Shown here: piece after piece, positions 23,116 to 36,700 of the stretch
How positions within the stretch are numbered: position 1 is the stretch's first letter
How the letters are laid out: every line of letters begins with the position of its first letter
Origin: Lates calcarifer
Lineage: Eukaryota > Chordata > Actinopteri > Centropomidae
DNA length: 64,000 bases
Assembly (NCBI RefSeq): GCF_001640805.2
Contig: NC_066849.1
Span: 24,116,250-24,180,249 of the forward strand
Direction of reading: 5' to 3'
The notes under the pieces: model-generated
The model's input: the letters and a program-made list of their open reading frames with translations, nothing else
Databases searched by the model: none
What the model was told of the DNA's origin: nothing
Translations under genes and position numbers: made by a program

Positions 23116-25829
23116 GGATGCTGATGTGTTACATAACATCTTACATACATTTAGCCATGTTGTGTATCATGTGTGCCTTGTGTACTTGTACATGTACTTT
23201 ATATAAAGTTTGCTCATAGAATTCAAGGACAAGGAAAAAACGGTTACTGAGACTAGGGAAATTAAGGCAGTATTTAAATAAAATGATCAATCTAATTGTA
23301 ATTAACTTCTCTTAGCACATATTTGGTCTGGGATTTCAATTTCTAATCAATTTAATCTCTCTCTCTCTCTCAGCCTGTTTCTCACTTGCTGTCCCTCTGA
23401 TTACAGATGGAAAGTGACTTAGAGAGTTGATTAGCCTTCCTCACCCCTGTTTGGCTGTGTCGACCCTATTCTCTAATTACATTACGTTTGGCAGAAAGCT
23501 CGCAGGGCATGCCCTGTTCACAGCTGAATTGCAAATGTACTCACCCCCATGCACACAGCATTTCAGCATTTGATTTGACATAAAAAGTCAAGACAATAAC
23601 AAAAACAGGAAGCAACACGCATATATATGAAAAGGCAAATTTAATAATGTGCTTTTGGGGGGAGATCTTGATGCTGCAGACTCTGAAGGTGCAACAAGAG
23701 GGCTTACACATATACAAAGCTTTCTTTTTCTGTGAATTGTAATGCAATTCTGTTGTTATGCAATAAACTGAACTATAGCAGCTGCTGTGAGGAGCAGGAG
23801 TAAAAATATGAGTTGTAGGTAGCGTAAATAAAGCTCAGTGCTCGTGTTGAAGCTTTTACATGTTTTTTTTTAATGTTTCCAGTGGTGCTTTGTAGACTGT
23901 ACAATACAGCTCCACTGTGGGGAGCTGTGTCTCTGTGTCTGCTCTGTGTCTTTCTAGTGCCCCTTTCTTTCTGTCTTTCTCTCCATCTGTCTTTCTCTCT
24001 GGCACATAGCATCATATGCAGTGGCTGTGGGCCGTTGTTGCTCATGTTAAAAGCTCAGCTGGGAAGTCAGAATCCCTTGGACTGATGCTCTGTGGCCTCA
24101 GTGTTTCACAGCTCTGTAGCTTGGACGGACCATCTGGGTTAGGCTGGGGGAGGTGATGTATTTGACTGTGTGGGCAGGAGGTGTGTGTGAGTGATAGAGT
24201 GTAGGTGGTACGCAGGCAGGCATGTGCCCGTATGTCTGTTTGTGTGTCCGGTCATGTGCGTGCATGTGTGGTAATTCTTTAATTTCCATTCATCATGCAG
24301 AGCGGTAGGACAGCTAGCAAAGTGAGTCTGCACTGTAAAGGTGTGTATGGTGGTAGCTGGGGTATGTTAGTGTGGGTGTAGTCTCTCTGTTGGTCTTTAT
24401 ACATATGCAATTATCCTCTTCTCTGTGGGCAGTGCTTGAGCTGGGATGAAAAAGGTGCTGTAACTCCAAATTAGCAACTGCACGGCATGCAGCCCTTATG
24501 GGTAAGGGGTGTTTTTGTCTAGTTTACGAAGATGAATGACCAAATACTATAAAGTACTAGGCCAACAATTATAGTATCTGATTTTCAGACACACCTCTCT
24601 CCAATATGATGGAAATGAGTATTGGTCTTTATTGTCTTATTCTTGACATTTTTGTAGTTGTGTGTGATTTAACATCCTCCCTCTTGTAATGTTAAATGAA
24701 GTCCAGTTCTTTATAACAGCAGATATCTCCATGTAAAAATAATAAAACTTTTTTTTTTTTGCTTGGACTCCTCATAAATCTTCAAAAGCACATTTATCAA
24801 AATTATAACAAACTAAGAATACATGTCATTAAGATTTAGGACAGACAACATTGATAGCAGGGGATTCACTGGAAGAGGGTAAGATTTTATCCAGCAGCTG
24901 TCTGACAAAACTCAGCCTGGTAAATAGAGCTGTTTCCCCTGTTTGAAATTTCTGGAGGGTAATTGTGCAGATTTCAAAATTTCAGATGGAGAATTCAAGT
25001 GTGCGGGTTTTCCATTCACTCTCCTGAAATGACTTCTTGGAACATGTAACATGATTGTATGAAGATGATAATTCTGTTCAGGCTTTATTGTTCATCCATC
25101 ATGTCCAGTTTGAATTATTCATTTAAATGATGATGTCTAAAATTCACCAATCTAATTTGAGCAACTTCATTTTATCTATTTGCAAATGACTGAATTTGTG
25201 AACCAACAAACAATAAAATAATATTAATACTATGAAACTGTATTTTGAAATTACCTCATAGGGATTCACTCAAGAAAATTCAAGATAGATAGTTTTCAAG
25301 ATAAACTATTTAAATGCAACAAATTTAGTGGTTTTGAATATCAACACTAAGCATTCAGTAGTGATTAAATTTCAAAAGTAGGTATTCAGGTGCTTACAAA
25401 ATGTAAAAGTACAGAAGACACAGTTCAACTGTTACAGACTGAATGGTACTCACCCAGACCAGTAAACTGACATGCACACATATACTCATTAGTAAACAGC
25501 TGGATGCAGATAAGTAACAGGAAATTCAAAAATATAAAATGTAAACATATTCATATTGTGCATGATACATAAGTATTATCCTATGCATAAACTGTATAGG
25601 TATGTCTTGTAATAGATACACGTACAAATCACCTACATATACACACACTGTACACATACGATTTACGCATGTACACATGCATTGATATTCAAAAACATTC
25701 ACTCACTTAATATTCACACACATTACAGTATTCCTCACCATTGCTCCTCTCATTATGTCTTCTCAGCTGCTAACGATCTGCACTTTCTGTACTGAACAAA
25801 GAGGAATGCCACTCTGCAGACAAAGTCTT
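23116..25829. other. Non-coding, low-complexity patches
   Basis: Contains a (CT)n run (23356-23370) and CT/GT-rich DNA at about 23.93-24.36 kb. Two sites look like an ATG followed by a good donor on the minus strand (near 23541 and 25451), but both end in phase 2 and so do not fit the phase-0 linker exon of the RGS gene. Confidence 0.4.
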
Positions 25830-26084
25830 ACAGGCTACAAGAGAAGACAAAAGCATCCACTTTGTTGTGCAGTTGCCTTTCTTTTCCCACAAAAAAAGAA
25901 GGGAAAGAAAGAAATGGGCCAGCAGTAATTAAATATCCAAATTTCAGGGTTTGTTAAAGCTGAAGAAGTGTGTTCGTGGGGGAGCAGGGGAGGAAAAGGA
26001 GGCAGGCCCCTTGTTCTTAAGTCAAAGAACAAAGACTTCTCACCCTCTTTTGATTTTTTATGCATTTCTCCAGCCTGAAGATGC

Positions 26085-26480
26085 AGATCAAGACTAGGTA
26101 ATTATCCTGATTGAGTATTCATAAACGATTATGCTATTCTTTTGCTTTTAATGATGCAAATTACGACTAATTACCTCACGTTAATGGATGCCGAGCATCT
26201 TTATGAGCTGTGGAATAGTGCAATTAGGCAACTGTTTATCTAACAGTGCCATGTGAAAATATTAGTTGTAGGTGTCTATGTATAGTTAATGTAAGCGTCC
26301 ATTTGTCTTACTCATCATCTGCACAAGTTTGATGGATGTCTAAGAGAAAAAGGCCTGACTCTGCATTAAGGAAACTAATTCCATTAGCAGGCACATGAAT
26401 AATACAGCAGCATAAATAGAGGAAATGCTTATGGAGGTTTTGTACATTTAAAAAATAAAGGTTTTTGAATTCTCAAGGAC
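26085..26480. promoter_or_regulatory. Candidate conserved non-coding element with octamer and homeodomain sites
   Basis: A complex, repeat-free block with a perfect POU octamer ATGCAAAT (26154-26161) six bases before TAATTA (26168-26173), and another TAATTA at 26099-26104. Such spacing is typical of developmental enhancers. There is no alignment behind this; the call is inference from motif content and sequence complexity. Confidence 0.35.
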
Positions 26481-26639
26481 TCTTAGACTTTACAAAACCC
26501 CAGCGGAATCATTAAAGGGATAAATTAAGTTGCTTCAGAGTTTATTTAATAAGTTGCCAACATCATTTATTTCCTCCTTCCTTCCGAGTACAAAATCTGT
26601 TGCCTGACTTGAATCGGTCTATTCCCTCTTTTTTTTTTT

Positions 26640-27080
26640 TTTATTTCTGATGGTTGTCTCATCTGTCGAAAAAAGCTTCTTGCAGACTCCAGTGAATCAT
26701 GTCGCAATTTGCTGCTGGCACTTTCATCATTAAAACTTTTGCACCACCCTACGATCCTACAACTTTCCCCTGATAAGGCTTTCTTGACTGTGTGAATAGA
26801 AAATTAGTTCAGTAACAACTGAACAGGGAGAAGAGACAAGGCAGGGCTATTATTCTGAGGGCTATAGCCAAACATGAACCTACTGCTCGAATACATAAAA
26901 GTCTCTCTAACTGGAGAGAAATTAGATGAGGACATTTTAGCCAGTGGCAGACTAAATTATTCAGTGGCAATCAGAATTAGCCATTACTCTTATGTTTTGC
27001 ATAGAGATTATGCTGTTTCTGCCGCATAAGCATTATTTTCTTATGATAGCGTAAATTTCTTTGTGATACAAGATGATTTA
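26640..27080. promoter_or_regulatory. Candidate conserved non-coding block
   Basis: High-complexity AT-rich sequence without repeats, with phrases such as AATCAGAATTAGCCATTA and TTTTGCATAGAGATTATGC that contain homeodomain-like ATTA cores. Evidence is compositional only. Confidence 0.25.
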
Positions 27081-27530
27081 AAGTAGTGCCTAATTTCCTG
27101 TTTTATTTCATAATGAGTTCAAAGTCAAACTCAGCCACTCACAAGGTGAGACTGTGGTAACATAATAAGAGAAACAAAAATAAAATGAGACAGAAGACCA
27201 AATCAAATCCCTATCCATCTTTTTGTTTTATCAAATTAAGAGAAATTCATCCACTTTTTAAGCTAACATCCATCAGTGGGACATTCTGTATCACCAACTT
27301 ATTGCTTAAAGAACCCGTGGGCATTAATAAATTCATCATTGTTTTCTGATGCCAGTTTTACTCTTTATTTATTTATTCTGCCTCTGGGTGCAGAGAGTTT
27401 CTTACACCACTGTTCAAACACTCTACCCTAAAATAACTGAGTAGGTGTAAGGAAGTGCTGAGTTTTCACCAATGGCCCATTATTGAACAAGACATGTGGA
27501 ATCACGCTCTAAATCCTGGCTCCCTGAGTG

Positions 27531-27559
<29 letters not shown>
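27531..27559 (+). repeat. Poly(T) tract
   Basis: 29 T residues; possibly the A-tail of a minus-strand retroposon, but no body was recognised. Confidence 0.9.
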
Positions 27560-27561
<2 letters not shown>

Positions 27562-29540
27562 TGCCTATATCAGACAGTGAAAAGCCATTCTTTTACAAAA
27601 AAGAAAAAGTACAATTTCCATTTGTGTTCATTACAATACAGGAAAGTCCGTCCTCATAATGGAGGTCATGCAGAAGAATGATGAGCTCAGAACTGTTAAC
27701 TGTATTGAAATTCCAGACCGGCTCATTAAAAAATAGATAAATGTATGTCCACATATTGTGAAATGTTTTGCACAGTTCAATTTGGAGTTTAATTCCTTGA
27801 ACTGCTTGTATTAACTAGGAGAATTATTGACAATAAATTGAGTCTATTGTTAGTTTGAATTGTTGTCTCATTATGTTCATTCAGTAGCTGGGTCCATCCA
27901 GTTAGATTGTAAGCATTAATGTTGTTGTTCATATAGAGTATTTATACGTATGTGCATATACAGATATACAACATGTACAAATAATTCTTCCCATTATTTT
28001 TTACTTTCTATTATCATTACCTTAACTGTGCCCTCCTGCTACAGGAAACACTACAACATGTGCAGGGACATGAAAGATTATTTTAAAAGCCACTTAAAAT
28101 AATCTGATACTTATATCAGATACTAAATAATATTCTCTCCAAAAAACAGTGCTTGAACTACAAGGCATTAAATGGGGCTTAGTTCTCCAGAAGCCACAAC
28201 ATTTAGGTGGTTTTGAAAAACTACTACTGCTACTAATGCTACAATGAACAATACAATACAAAAGTAAAATCTCATGCCCTGTCATCTGCAATTTTAAACG
28301 TGCACAGCTCTCCCGTTGTCAGTATGCCTGACTATCTGCTGTCAATAAGGTCTGTGACATGATTAATTGGAACATGTACAGGGTATTTTGTATTTATCTT
28401 AAGCACAGACTTTACTGATTGTCTCCATCACAATCTTTTTCTCCTTTACGTCAACCACAAAAACACCCATTGTGATGACCCAAATGACAAATTAATTCTG
28501 AAACAAATTAGCTATAAAACTAGAGACTAAAAATAATTTAACAGTGAGGAATGAACTGTATGCTATTAGAACAACAGATGTAAAGCCTCTAAAGCTGAAG
28601 ATCTGATTATCAGCTACACGGTTTCCCAATATATATGCTGTTGTTTTTGTTATGCTTAACATACATTAATGTATGCTAAAGCATTAGTATTGCACACTGT
28701 TAGCAAGGCAGCCAAGGTCGCAATCCCTTTAATATCTATGGTTGCAATATTGGTATATTGGAATTATTATATTTGCATCAGTGTGATGAAGAACTTTGAT
28801 TAATCAAGGATTTAATCCACTAGGTTTGCCACAAGCGTGTCACATGGTAATTTTACCTGCAAAGTTTCTTGATTGAAACTTTGTTATGATATATACTGAA
28901 AGCCAGTCAGCATGTACCTGTGTCTCTCTATGACTGCCTGCACCCAAATCCTGACAGATAATTTTCCTAAGTTGTCTTTGAATCTAATAGTGGCTCCATG
29001 CATTGGCCCTATGCGCACATAACAACCAGACAGACTTTTGTTACTTGCCTACTCAGGTAACTACAATGATAATGATCAGTTTTCCTTGCACATAGCAAGG
29101 GAAAACTGTAGTTTCACACACTGAATTGCCTCTTCTGGTTCTCATTCATGCAGTAATTGTGGGCTGTCCATGGATAAGTCAGGAGCAAAAGTCTCTGTTT
29201 CTCTTGTGCAGCTACATATATTTCTTCTTTTTTTTTTTTCCTGCACCGCCCAGAGTAAGCACTGCTACAGAAGCAGCTGTCTCAGAGGATGAAAACGTGA
29301 GGGTGAGCAGTCCCTTCCACGTCCCTTGGCGCTCCGCTTGGGCTAAATTATGTGTCATTGCAGCGCAATTTCATCACAGCCGCTTGTTTTGTCTTCTTTT
29401 GATTTGTTTATTTGCCAGGGTGTTATAGCCTTACACAAAACAATATGAATTTTGTAGAGGGCCCACATTGCTTCCAATGCTTCACCACAACATTTGAAGA
29501 TGGCAGCTTTCTTCTTTTTGCTGCTGAAGACCCTCTTTTT
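27560..29540. other. Non-coding, no gene seen
   Basis: AT-rich DNA. An exon-like piece at 29254-29302 (acceptor CACCGCCCAG, donor GTGAGC) has one open frame but does not join any neighbouring piece in phase. Confidence 0.4.
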
Positions 29541-29779
29541 CTCTTCCAGTGCATAGCATCCTTCTGCAGCTATTTATAGCTGAAGTGTGCACACCAGAGA
29601 GAGAAGTAAGTGTGCTTCTGGGTGTGTGCGTGTGTGTTTGCATGCACACTTATGAGTGTGTGCTTTGAGGGCTGATTTGATATTTGAACTGATGGGTCAT
29701 TTAATGAGGAAAAAATAATGGAGAAGTTGAATGAAAAGAGGCCAGCAATTTACTATACTAAATACACATAATACCCTGT

Positions 29780-30200
29780 TGTGTCTGGTTTAATATAGCA
29801 TACAGTGAGCCATCCAGCTTTCACCTTGCCATTATAGTAAACACTGGTATCATTCCTAGTTTGACAAATTAGCTGTCTGCTGCTGACAGTGGACCTGTTT
29901 AAGTTCTCCATCAAACTTTACCCTCAGTGAATTGCAAATACAGCTCAGTCTCTCGCATGTTGAGCGCCTGGTTGTCCTTATTATCTTTTCCAGAATGCCA
30001 TCCTGCAGGTTGGCCCTTATTTGCACTGTATTGTTTGGTGCCTTTTCTAAAAAGCTGCATGTGTTAGTTGAAGAATGTGACACATGGCGCCTAATGGCAT
30101 GCATCAATGCCACGCCAGCAGGAGAGCGAGAGGCTTCCTTCCTTCCTGCCAAGCTTTGCTATCAAGTTGGAGTCTCACCCCAAACAACGGACCAGAATAA
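29780..30200. promoter_or_regulatory. Candidate conserved non-coding block
   Basis: A block of mixed-complexity DNA (for example GCATGTTGAGCGCCTGGTTGTCC and GACACATGGCGCCTAATGGCATGCATC) with overlapping open frames on both strands but no protein motif. Openness of both strands together with high complexity suits a conserved element better than an exon. Confidence 0.25.
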
Positions 30201-30589
30201 GTCCTCAGATAGGGATTAGTATGAGAGTGAGCCACGATGGGAGAATACACAAATAAACAAACTCTTTCTGTTGGGTTTGGGTTAGACTGTGTTGGACACA
30301 CAATCTAAAAACACATGCAAATACTGTACCCGCACATGCATGACTACTTTTATACACACACGCAGACAAATAATAACATGCCCTCTTCTCAACATGTGTG
30401 TTGGTTGATGGACTCACTGAAGCTGAACCTCATGTTTATGAATGTGCAGGATTTATGTATCTCCATTGTTTTGTTTGTGAAATTGGTAAATTGGCCAACC
30501 TTTAGGTATTCACCAAGATCCGTGGGCTGTATAATCGCACGGAAACGGCTCAACATTTTCCTCTACATAATCATTGTGGAAAACAGTGC

Positions 30590-30790
30590 ATGCTTGAGTG
30601 ACAGAGCTTTTTAGAGGGCTCTTATTTCTCCAATCAGCAAAGTAATTATAAAGGGAGCCTCTTGGGTTCCCCCTTGTAATCTGGTCACAGTGGCTAGATC
30701 ACCCCCTGATAGGAGAATGATTGCTGAACTCCCTCTGATATGTTGCCTATAAGCTTGCTAACTCTCGCCCTGCTGTCTTCATTAATGAAA
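30590..30790. promoter_or_regulatory. Candidate conserved non-coding block
   Basis: Contains CCAAT (30630-30634), TAATTA (30643-30648) and TATAAAG (30647-30653), followed by GC-balanced sequence. CCAAT and the TATA-like box are too close for an ordinary core promoter, so enhancer-type sequence is the better reading. Confidence 0.25.
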
Positions 30791-31053
30791 ATATCCCAAA
30801 TGTTCCAAAACACGTTCTTACAGTCATTTATACAGTATATACACCGGCACTCATTTTCTGTGTAACACATCACCTAACAAGTTACAGGATGCAGAAAAAA
30901 ATTATGTAAATACCTTTTGGGAAGTGAAGTAAACCCAAGGTAGCAAAATCATAATTATAAAAAGTGCTACACAGGAAGGTCATGTTAGGGTGAATACCGA
31001 TTATGCAGCAGTATTTGTCAGTTATAAACTCTGGCTCTAAGCATTTTGGGTTA

Positions 31054-31056
<3 letters not shown>

Positions 31057-31089
<33 letters not shown>
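31057..31089. repeat. (AT)n microsatellite
   Basis: About 16 AT units, followed by an imperfect ATAATATAAT extension. Confidence 0.95.
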
Positions 31090-31094
<5 letters not shown>

Positions 31095-31183
31095 ATCGAT
31101 TAGTTGAAAGAATTTTAAGAATCATTCAATTTTAAGAATCAGCTCATTTTTATTTGACTAACGTTTATTTGGTTGGAGGTTTG

Positions 31184-31760
31184 AGGAGATTTATGTTTTA
31201 CCTCATAGAGACGCGGAGCTAATGTTTATGGTTCTATTCCTGCCTGAGTGTGTATCTTCTCTCTGTGTGGTGCAAGCAAAACACTGGAACAGACGTTGGC
31301 ACTAAGAAGCAGCAAAGTGGGCTGTTTAATGAAATACCGCTAACGTTAGCTCAGGCTGTTGCTAGATGCTTAGCTTGTTTTCAGGTTAGGATTCCTTCAG
31401 GGTTCATCGCTCAGGAGGTTTTTACTGGTAGCTGAATTATCAACAGAAGTCTCATTAACTCAAAACAAACGGACCAAGTAATTAAAACACCAAATAAAGC
31501 AGTTTCTCCATGACACGGACACAGAGTACTGAGAGGGGCTGTTTGCTCAGCTTGTTTCTATGTATACTTAAGATCCAGGCGTCTGATGACAAAAATCCTT
31601 CATCTGGATTTAAGATTATAGTTCTAATGTTATAAAAAGTGACGGTAACGTGACTTGGAATATTAAGAAAGTAGTCTGCTGAAAATTTTTTCCTGTTGGG
31701 CCATCCAGCCGTCAGCCGGCGCTAGCGGAATACACTGTGGATTTGTTGTACCTAAACGCT
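31184..31760. repeat. Possible interspersed repeat of unknown family
   Basis: GC-richer than its flanks, with CTAACGTTAGCTCAGG, TGCTAGATGCTTAGC and CCGTCAGCCGGCGCTAGCGG, phrases of the kind seen in multi-copy fish elements. No clear termini. Confidence 0.2.
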
Positions 31761-32299
31761 CATGTGAGCAAATGACAGGAACAGATAACAAATAGCTTTG
31801 GTGATATGATGATATGATATGTTTCCTCTTAGCGTTGTTGGAGAAGTGGAACTGTGAAAGGCTCATGGAACCTGAATGCACCGTGCCTTCACAGAAGTGG
31901 AGGGCATGTCTTAACGATTTTATTAATGCTTCAGTGACTGAAATGTTTGGATTCTCTCTGATTGTCATACATGACATTACAGTCATGGATTTGTGCTGGT
32001 GTTGTATTTCACAAGTTATGGTCAAATATCAACTAGTTAACAGTCTAACGTGTTTACCCCAACACAACATTTCTATGTTGCACAGCAGAAAATGATGTTC
32101 TCAAAAAAATGTTTCCATCAGCATGCATGGATGATACATATGTACAGATATATTCATCAAAATCAGAGTTGTGATGTAGTGTGAAGCATAGAAGATAGTC
32201 TCCTTAGTGGCAGTGAGATTGGTGTGGGGGGAAAAAGCTGAGCTGTGAGAAGCCAAATTGTCACATTTGTAATAGTAATGCTGACCAATGCAAAGTGAT

Positions 32300-33300
32300 A
32301 GAGCAGCCAGCCAGGGCTTGAGCTCCACAACCTTTTAAGATGCTAAAAACGTTCAGACCGCGGCAAATCCTCCGCTGATCATAATGCATTGAGGAAACCT
32401 GCTTTTTAAACCACCTGTCAAAAGGTGCTACAATCAGATCTTACAATGTTTTGAAGGAGCAAGGTGTTTGACAGCCTAAAAGTCAGATGTGTTTTTAATT
32501 GGATGTAAGAGATGTATGGCAGCACAGTTCCTGACTCAGGATGTGACCAAATGGATGAATACTGCTTTTTGTTCTGAAGCTGCTCAGTATGCTGAGAGAG
32601 ACTTGCTTTTAAAGCATTGTAAAAGGCTATTGTGTCACCTCCTGTGCTCGTCTTCTCATCATTGATGGAGTACCGATGATGCGTTGAGAGCATAAGCCCC
32701 CTTAAGCTGCCGTGATTGGGTCTATCACACTCTGCAAAATACATGAGCTGGTACCCATAATACTAATCTTCGTCACCACCTTTAATGACACCTCTCACTT
32801 AGCCACAGGTCTATTGTTGAAAGTACGTCTCCGCTCTGATAAATGAAAAAAACATTGATTTCCTCTGTTTCTCAAATTGGACAAAATCCCACAAAACACA
32901 CTGACACAATTCACTTGCTGTTTCACTGTTGACCCGGAAAGCAGCCGAGGCAGACAAATGAGGCCATGGTTATCCATTCTGCATGCTGAGTTCAGGGGGA
33001 AAAACAGCAGTGAGCCTGTGTGATATTAATGCACACATCACAGCGATGGGAAAGCCCACAACGATAAACATTGAAATTCTTTCAGATACATCAAAGCTGG
33101 TGCGTAATGAACCTTTGTATCTTTAGGGCACGGAGACATATACTGTATGCCTCTAATGTGATATTTCCCATTTCAGCGAGAGCATTCAAATCATATTTCA
33201 TCCACGACACCTCCTGCATTCTGCCTAAGTCCGGCCCACTCCCAGGGGCCGATGTTTGCACAGCAGCAGCCCTCATCAAGAGCTGGTGACAACACCAGGT
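32300..33300. promoter_or_regulatory. Candidate conserved non-coding region
   Basis: About 1 kb without recognised repeats, GC-balanced compared with its flanks and with scattered short frames lacking protein motifs. Flagged by composition only; a chance stretch of unique DNA is equally possible. Confidence 0.2.
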
Positions 33301-33458
33301 TGGCCTGTTCGACAACACAGACACGCACACCCCCACACACACACATAAAACCTCAGCAGTCATACCGTACTTAGGGCAACCATTTGATCCCTTCAGGATG
33401 TATGAAAATTAAAGAGGTTCGTAGGTTGTTGTAGCAATTACCAAGGACCTACAGTTGC

Positions 33459-33479
33459 TTTTTTTTTTTTTTTTTTTTT
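33459..33479 (+). repeat. Poly(T) tract
   Basis: 21 T residues. Confidence 0.9.
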
Positions 33480-33740
33480 GCTGTGGCTTCCAAGCAGTGA
33501 AATGGATTCTAAACGCGTTGGCCTTTCTCCACGCTCACCGGCCTATGGTAAATTATGTCCCGAGGAAGTGTTTTAATAACAGTTTTTTGTCGAGTTTACA
33601 CCACGCTGCATAAGAAGCAGCGAAATGAATAAGTACCCCACCACCTGGGTTCTGGGTCATTCTGGTTAATAGGGTGTGATATAGTCACTGTATGACTGCA
33701 ATAGTGGGTTCTGGTGGGAGGAGAGCCAGGTTACTGATTA
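33480..33740. promoter_or_regulatory. Candidate conserved non-coding block
   Basis: Complex, repeat-free sequence next to a poly(T) tract, with several CpGs (AAACGCGTTGG, CCACGCTCACCGG, GTCCCGAGG). No exon signal. Confidence 0.22.
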
Positions 33741-36700
33741 CTCTTCCAAACATTTCATTATTCAAGTCTGGAAGCTCTCAGGAATATAGTGCAAATATCT
33801 CCTGAACCTACAAAAGACATTTTGAAAATGTATTTAGATAGATTTTGTTCATAATAATCACACTTAACCACTGTTACTGTACAGTTTGTGTAATATTTCC
33901 TGTTCATCCTTCCAAAAATGTGCATTTTTTTTCTCTCTATACTGGGATTATTTTATGAACTGTTACTAATTTCTGTTGCAGCTGTTCTGTTAAATTTTAT
34001 TTTATATAGTGTAGCAAGGCAAGTGTGGCTGGTTTTCACCTTAAGACAACAGGCAGAGCATAATGTAATGATCCAATTAATATGACAAATTTACTAACAA
34101 TAGTAGTTGTAACATGATAACATGAACATGATGAGTTAGGGAGGAAGATTATTATATTAACAGGCTTTATTTGATAAAATTAAAAGTTAAAATCTTACTT
34201 TTTAATTATTTTATAACAAAACCATGTCAAATACATAATATTGTTAAATAACACTGAGCAAGATAAAAATGAATAACAGCACCAAATATAATGTTGGCAT
34301 TTTTATAGTATTATTATTATTAAGAATTGCACACAGTTTTGTTCCATGGGTAGAGGTAGAGTTATTGACCCCATAAACATAACTCTCAATTTGCTATGAT
34401 TTGAAGATCAGATAAGGTGTTTTAAAAGCAATACAACAGAATATTAAATCTCTGTTATCACACAGCTTGACAATTAACATTTCAACATTGCCCTTAATGT
34501 GACAAAAACCCACAATGACGACAGCAATGATTATTTTTTGTTGTTATCACATTGATTGGATGTTATTACCAGTAGGAACCCTTTTGCACACTTTTTTCAG
34601 TTGTAGGAATAGTCTGAGCGCTGCTGTCTTTTGTCTCCATTAGGCTGTTGTGTACAGAAAGCATCCCTGTATTATTAAGTATTATTAAGAAGCCCGCCCC
34701 CTCTGCTGTCATTTCTGTGGCGGTGGGAGGGCTAGCATGGTCTGAACGGTAACTCATTGTATATGTTCTTCTCAAAATGATAACCATCAACTATCTTTCT
34801 ATGATGCATAAACTCCCTGCTGCTCCTATGGCTGTATTTTGTTTTATAGCATTATATTATAGTGACTGTCAACAGCCAGGAATAAGACAATCAATTGGTC
34901 TTGCTCCCGGGGAGAGCAGAAGAGATATTCTGTCTTCCTTGGTCTCTCTCTTTCTCTGTTTTTCTCTCTTTCTGCTTCTTCGAACTTGAAGTGAGACAAG
35001 CTTTGACTTGCACAGTTGCTGAATATATGAAAATATGGATTCCAAATCAATTTCCAGCCATGTCACCCCTCTGCTGCAAATCGTTGTAACGTCTCAGCAG
35101 GATCCTTCAGCTTCAGGAGAGAACATTTGGCAACTTATCACTACGATTTCCACATCCAGAAACTGACTATAATGAGAGAATAATTACTTTCCCCTGATAA
35201 GTCCTCATCATGTAGGACTTTCCTGTCTCTGCTTGTTTAACAATATCAAACAGACATGTCTCTACTCTACATCCATTGATATTTTCACACTGTTGGTGGG
35301 AAACCGGCAGTGAAAACTCTTTAATGTGTTTTATCAGAATGACAAGTTACAGTGTGTAAGCCTTCAACTGACTCTACAGGAGGTACAGAAGCTTTCCTGC
35401 CTGTTTGTATTATGAAAAGCAAATTGCTAAAAACTACAATAATTACTTGTGCAAATACTAAGGCATGAACAGTGCTGTTCATTTATTGCTCTTATTTCTC
35501 TGCTACAATTGATCAGCCGCAGGGAACATACCCACATTGCTGATGTTATTTTACCACTGGAAATTCCATTGTCATCACAACATGTGTTTGTCTATGTGAG
35601 TATTCCTGTAAACAAAACAAAGCAATATCAGTTGAGACAGTCAGACCTCCTATAGAGAACAGGGACGTTAAAATTTTTTGAGTGCTTTGCTGCATTATTT
35701 TGCATATCAATGGCATTGTTTTTTTTTTCTTCAGGAAACAAGTATAGCTGCTTAATGCATTAAAGAATAAGTCTGGCATTTTCAGTCTCAATTGTTTATA
35801 GTTTAATTGAAAAAGACAAGGGTGAGGGAGAAATGAATAAATTAGGCTGTGACCACATTCTTTGGAAATGTTTTGTCAGCTGATATCCAAACACACACCT
35901 TCTTGTATTGTTGTGCTAGCCACCATGGCCCACAGGCTAATGTTTAAATGCTGTTTTATATGGTAAGCTGGCATAGCTCATCACTCCCAAAACAATATTT
36001 TACTGGACCAATTTATACACCCCTGAGTTCAAGACGAGTAATCAGTGTTACATAAAATTAGTGTTATATAATGAGTTTTGATTTACATTCAGCATGTAAT
36101 ATAAGAGACCCAAGCAGAACAATTAACACAGCTTAAATGCAAGGAAGAAAGCTCACTAACTGCTAACAAATTTAGGCAGTTAGCTTCTGTTAGCAAGAGC
36201 AACAACAATGCTAACTTGGAAGCTGCTGCTGTAAAAGGCCGCTTACAGACAATTTAATTTAAAAATGCTGCACAAGTTACCTGTGTAGCCATCTACTTAG
36301 CTAGGTTGGGTTGTGAACAAATTAATCAAACTGAATAGTTAGTCTTAGCAGTGTTAGCTAGCTGCTGTAGGCTAGAGCAACTGCTGTGGATCCAGGTTCA
36401 AACTGGTCTTTCTTTGCCTATTCAGTTAGTGGAAATCACTGACAGAGGAATCTGCTTTGGATTCACAGACGATACTTCCATTTATTTCATTTATGATCCA
36501 TTTATTGTTTACTTTTCATTAGATTTGTTGAAAATGAAATATAGAATATCACTATAGGCAGATAGCGTTCAAACACCACCCACTGTATATGTTGTATTTA
36601 GCCATATGCTATCATGATGTCCAACAATGCAAGTTATCTTTAATATATATTGCTAATGTAGTGTGGTCACTGGCTTTTCATTGAGTAAACCTAAAACATG

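Noticed and set aside
23541..23560. First RGS exon beginning ATG CTG TGT GCA TGG with donor GTGAGT
   Set aside because: It ends in phase 2, whereas the linker exon at 19694-19761 begins in phase 0.
25451..25475. First RGS exon beginning ATG TCA GTT TAC TGG with donor GTGAGT
   Set aside because: It also ends in phase 2 and so would shift the RGS frame.
29254..29605. Two-exon coding unit from the pieces at 29254-29302 and 29550-29605
   Set aside because: The only open frame of the second piece needs a phase that puts a TGA in the first piece, with either of its two donors.
30630..30653. CCAAT and TATAAAG as a core promoter
   Set aside because: The two boxes are only about 12 bases apart, far closer than in real promoters, and no exon follows.
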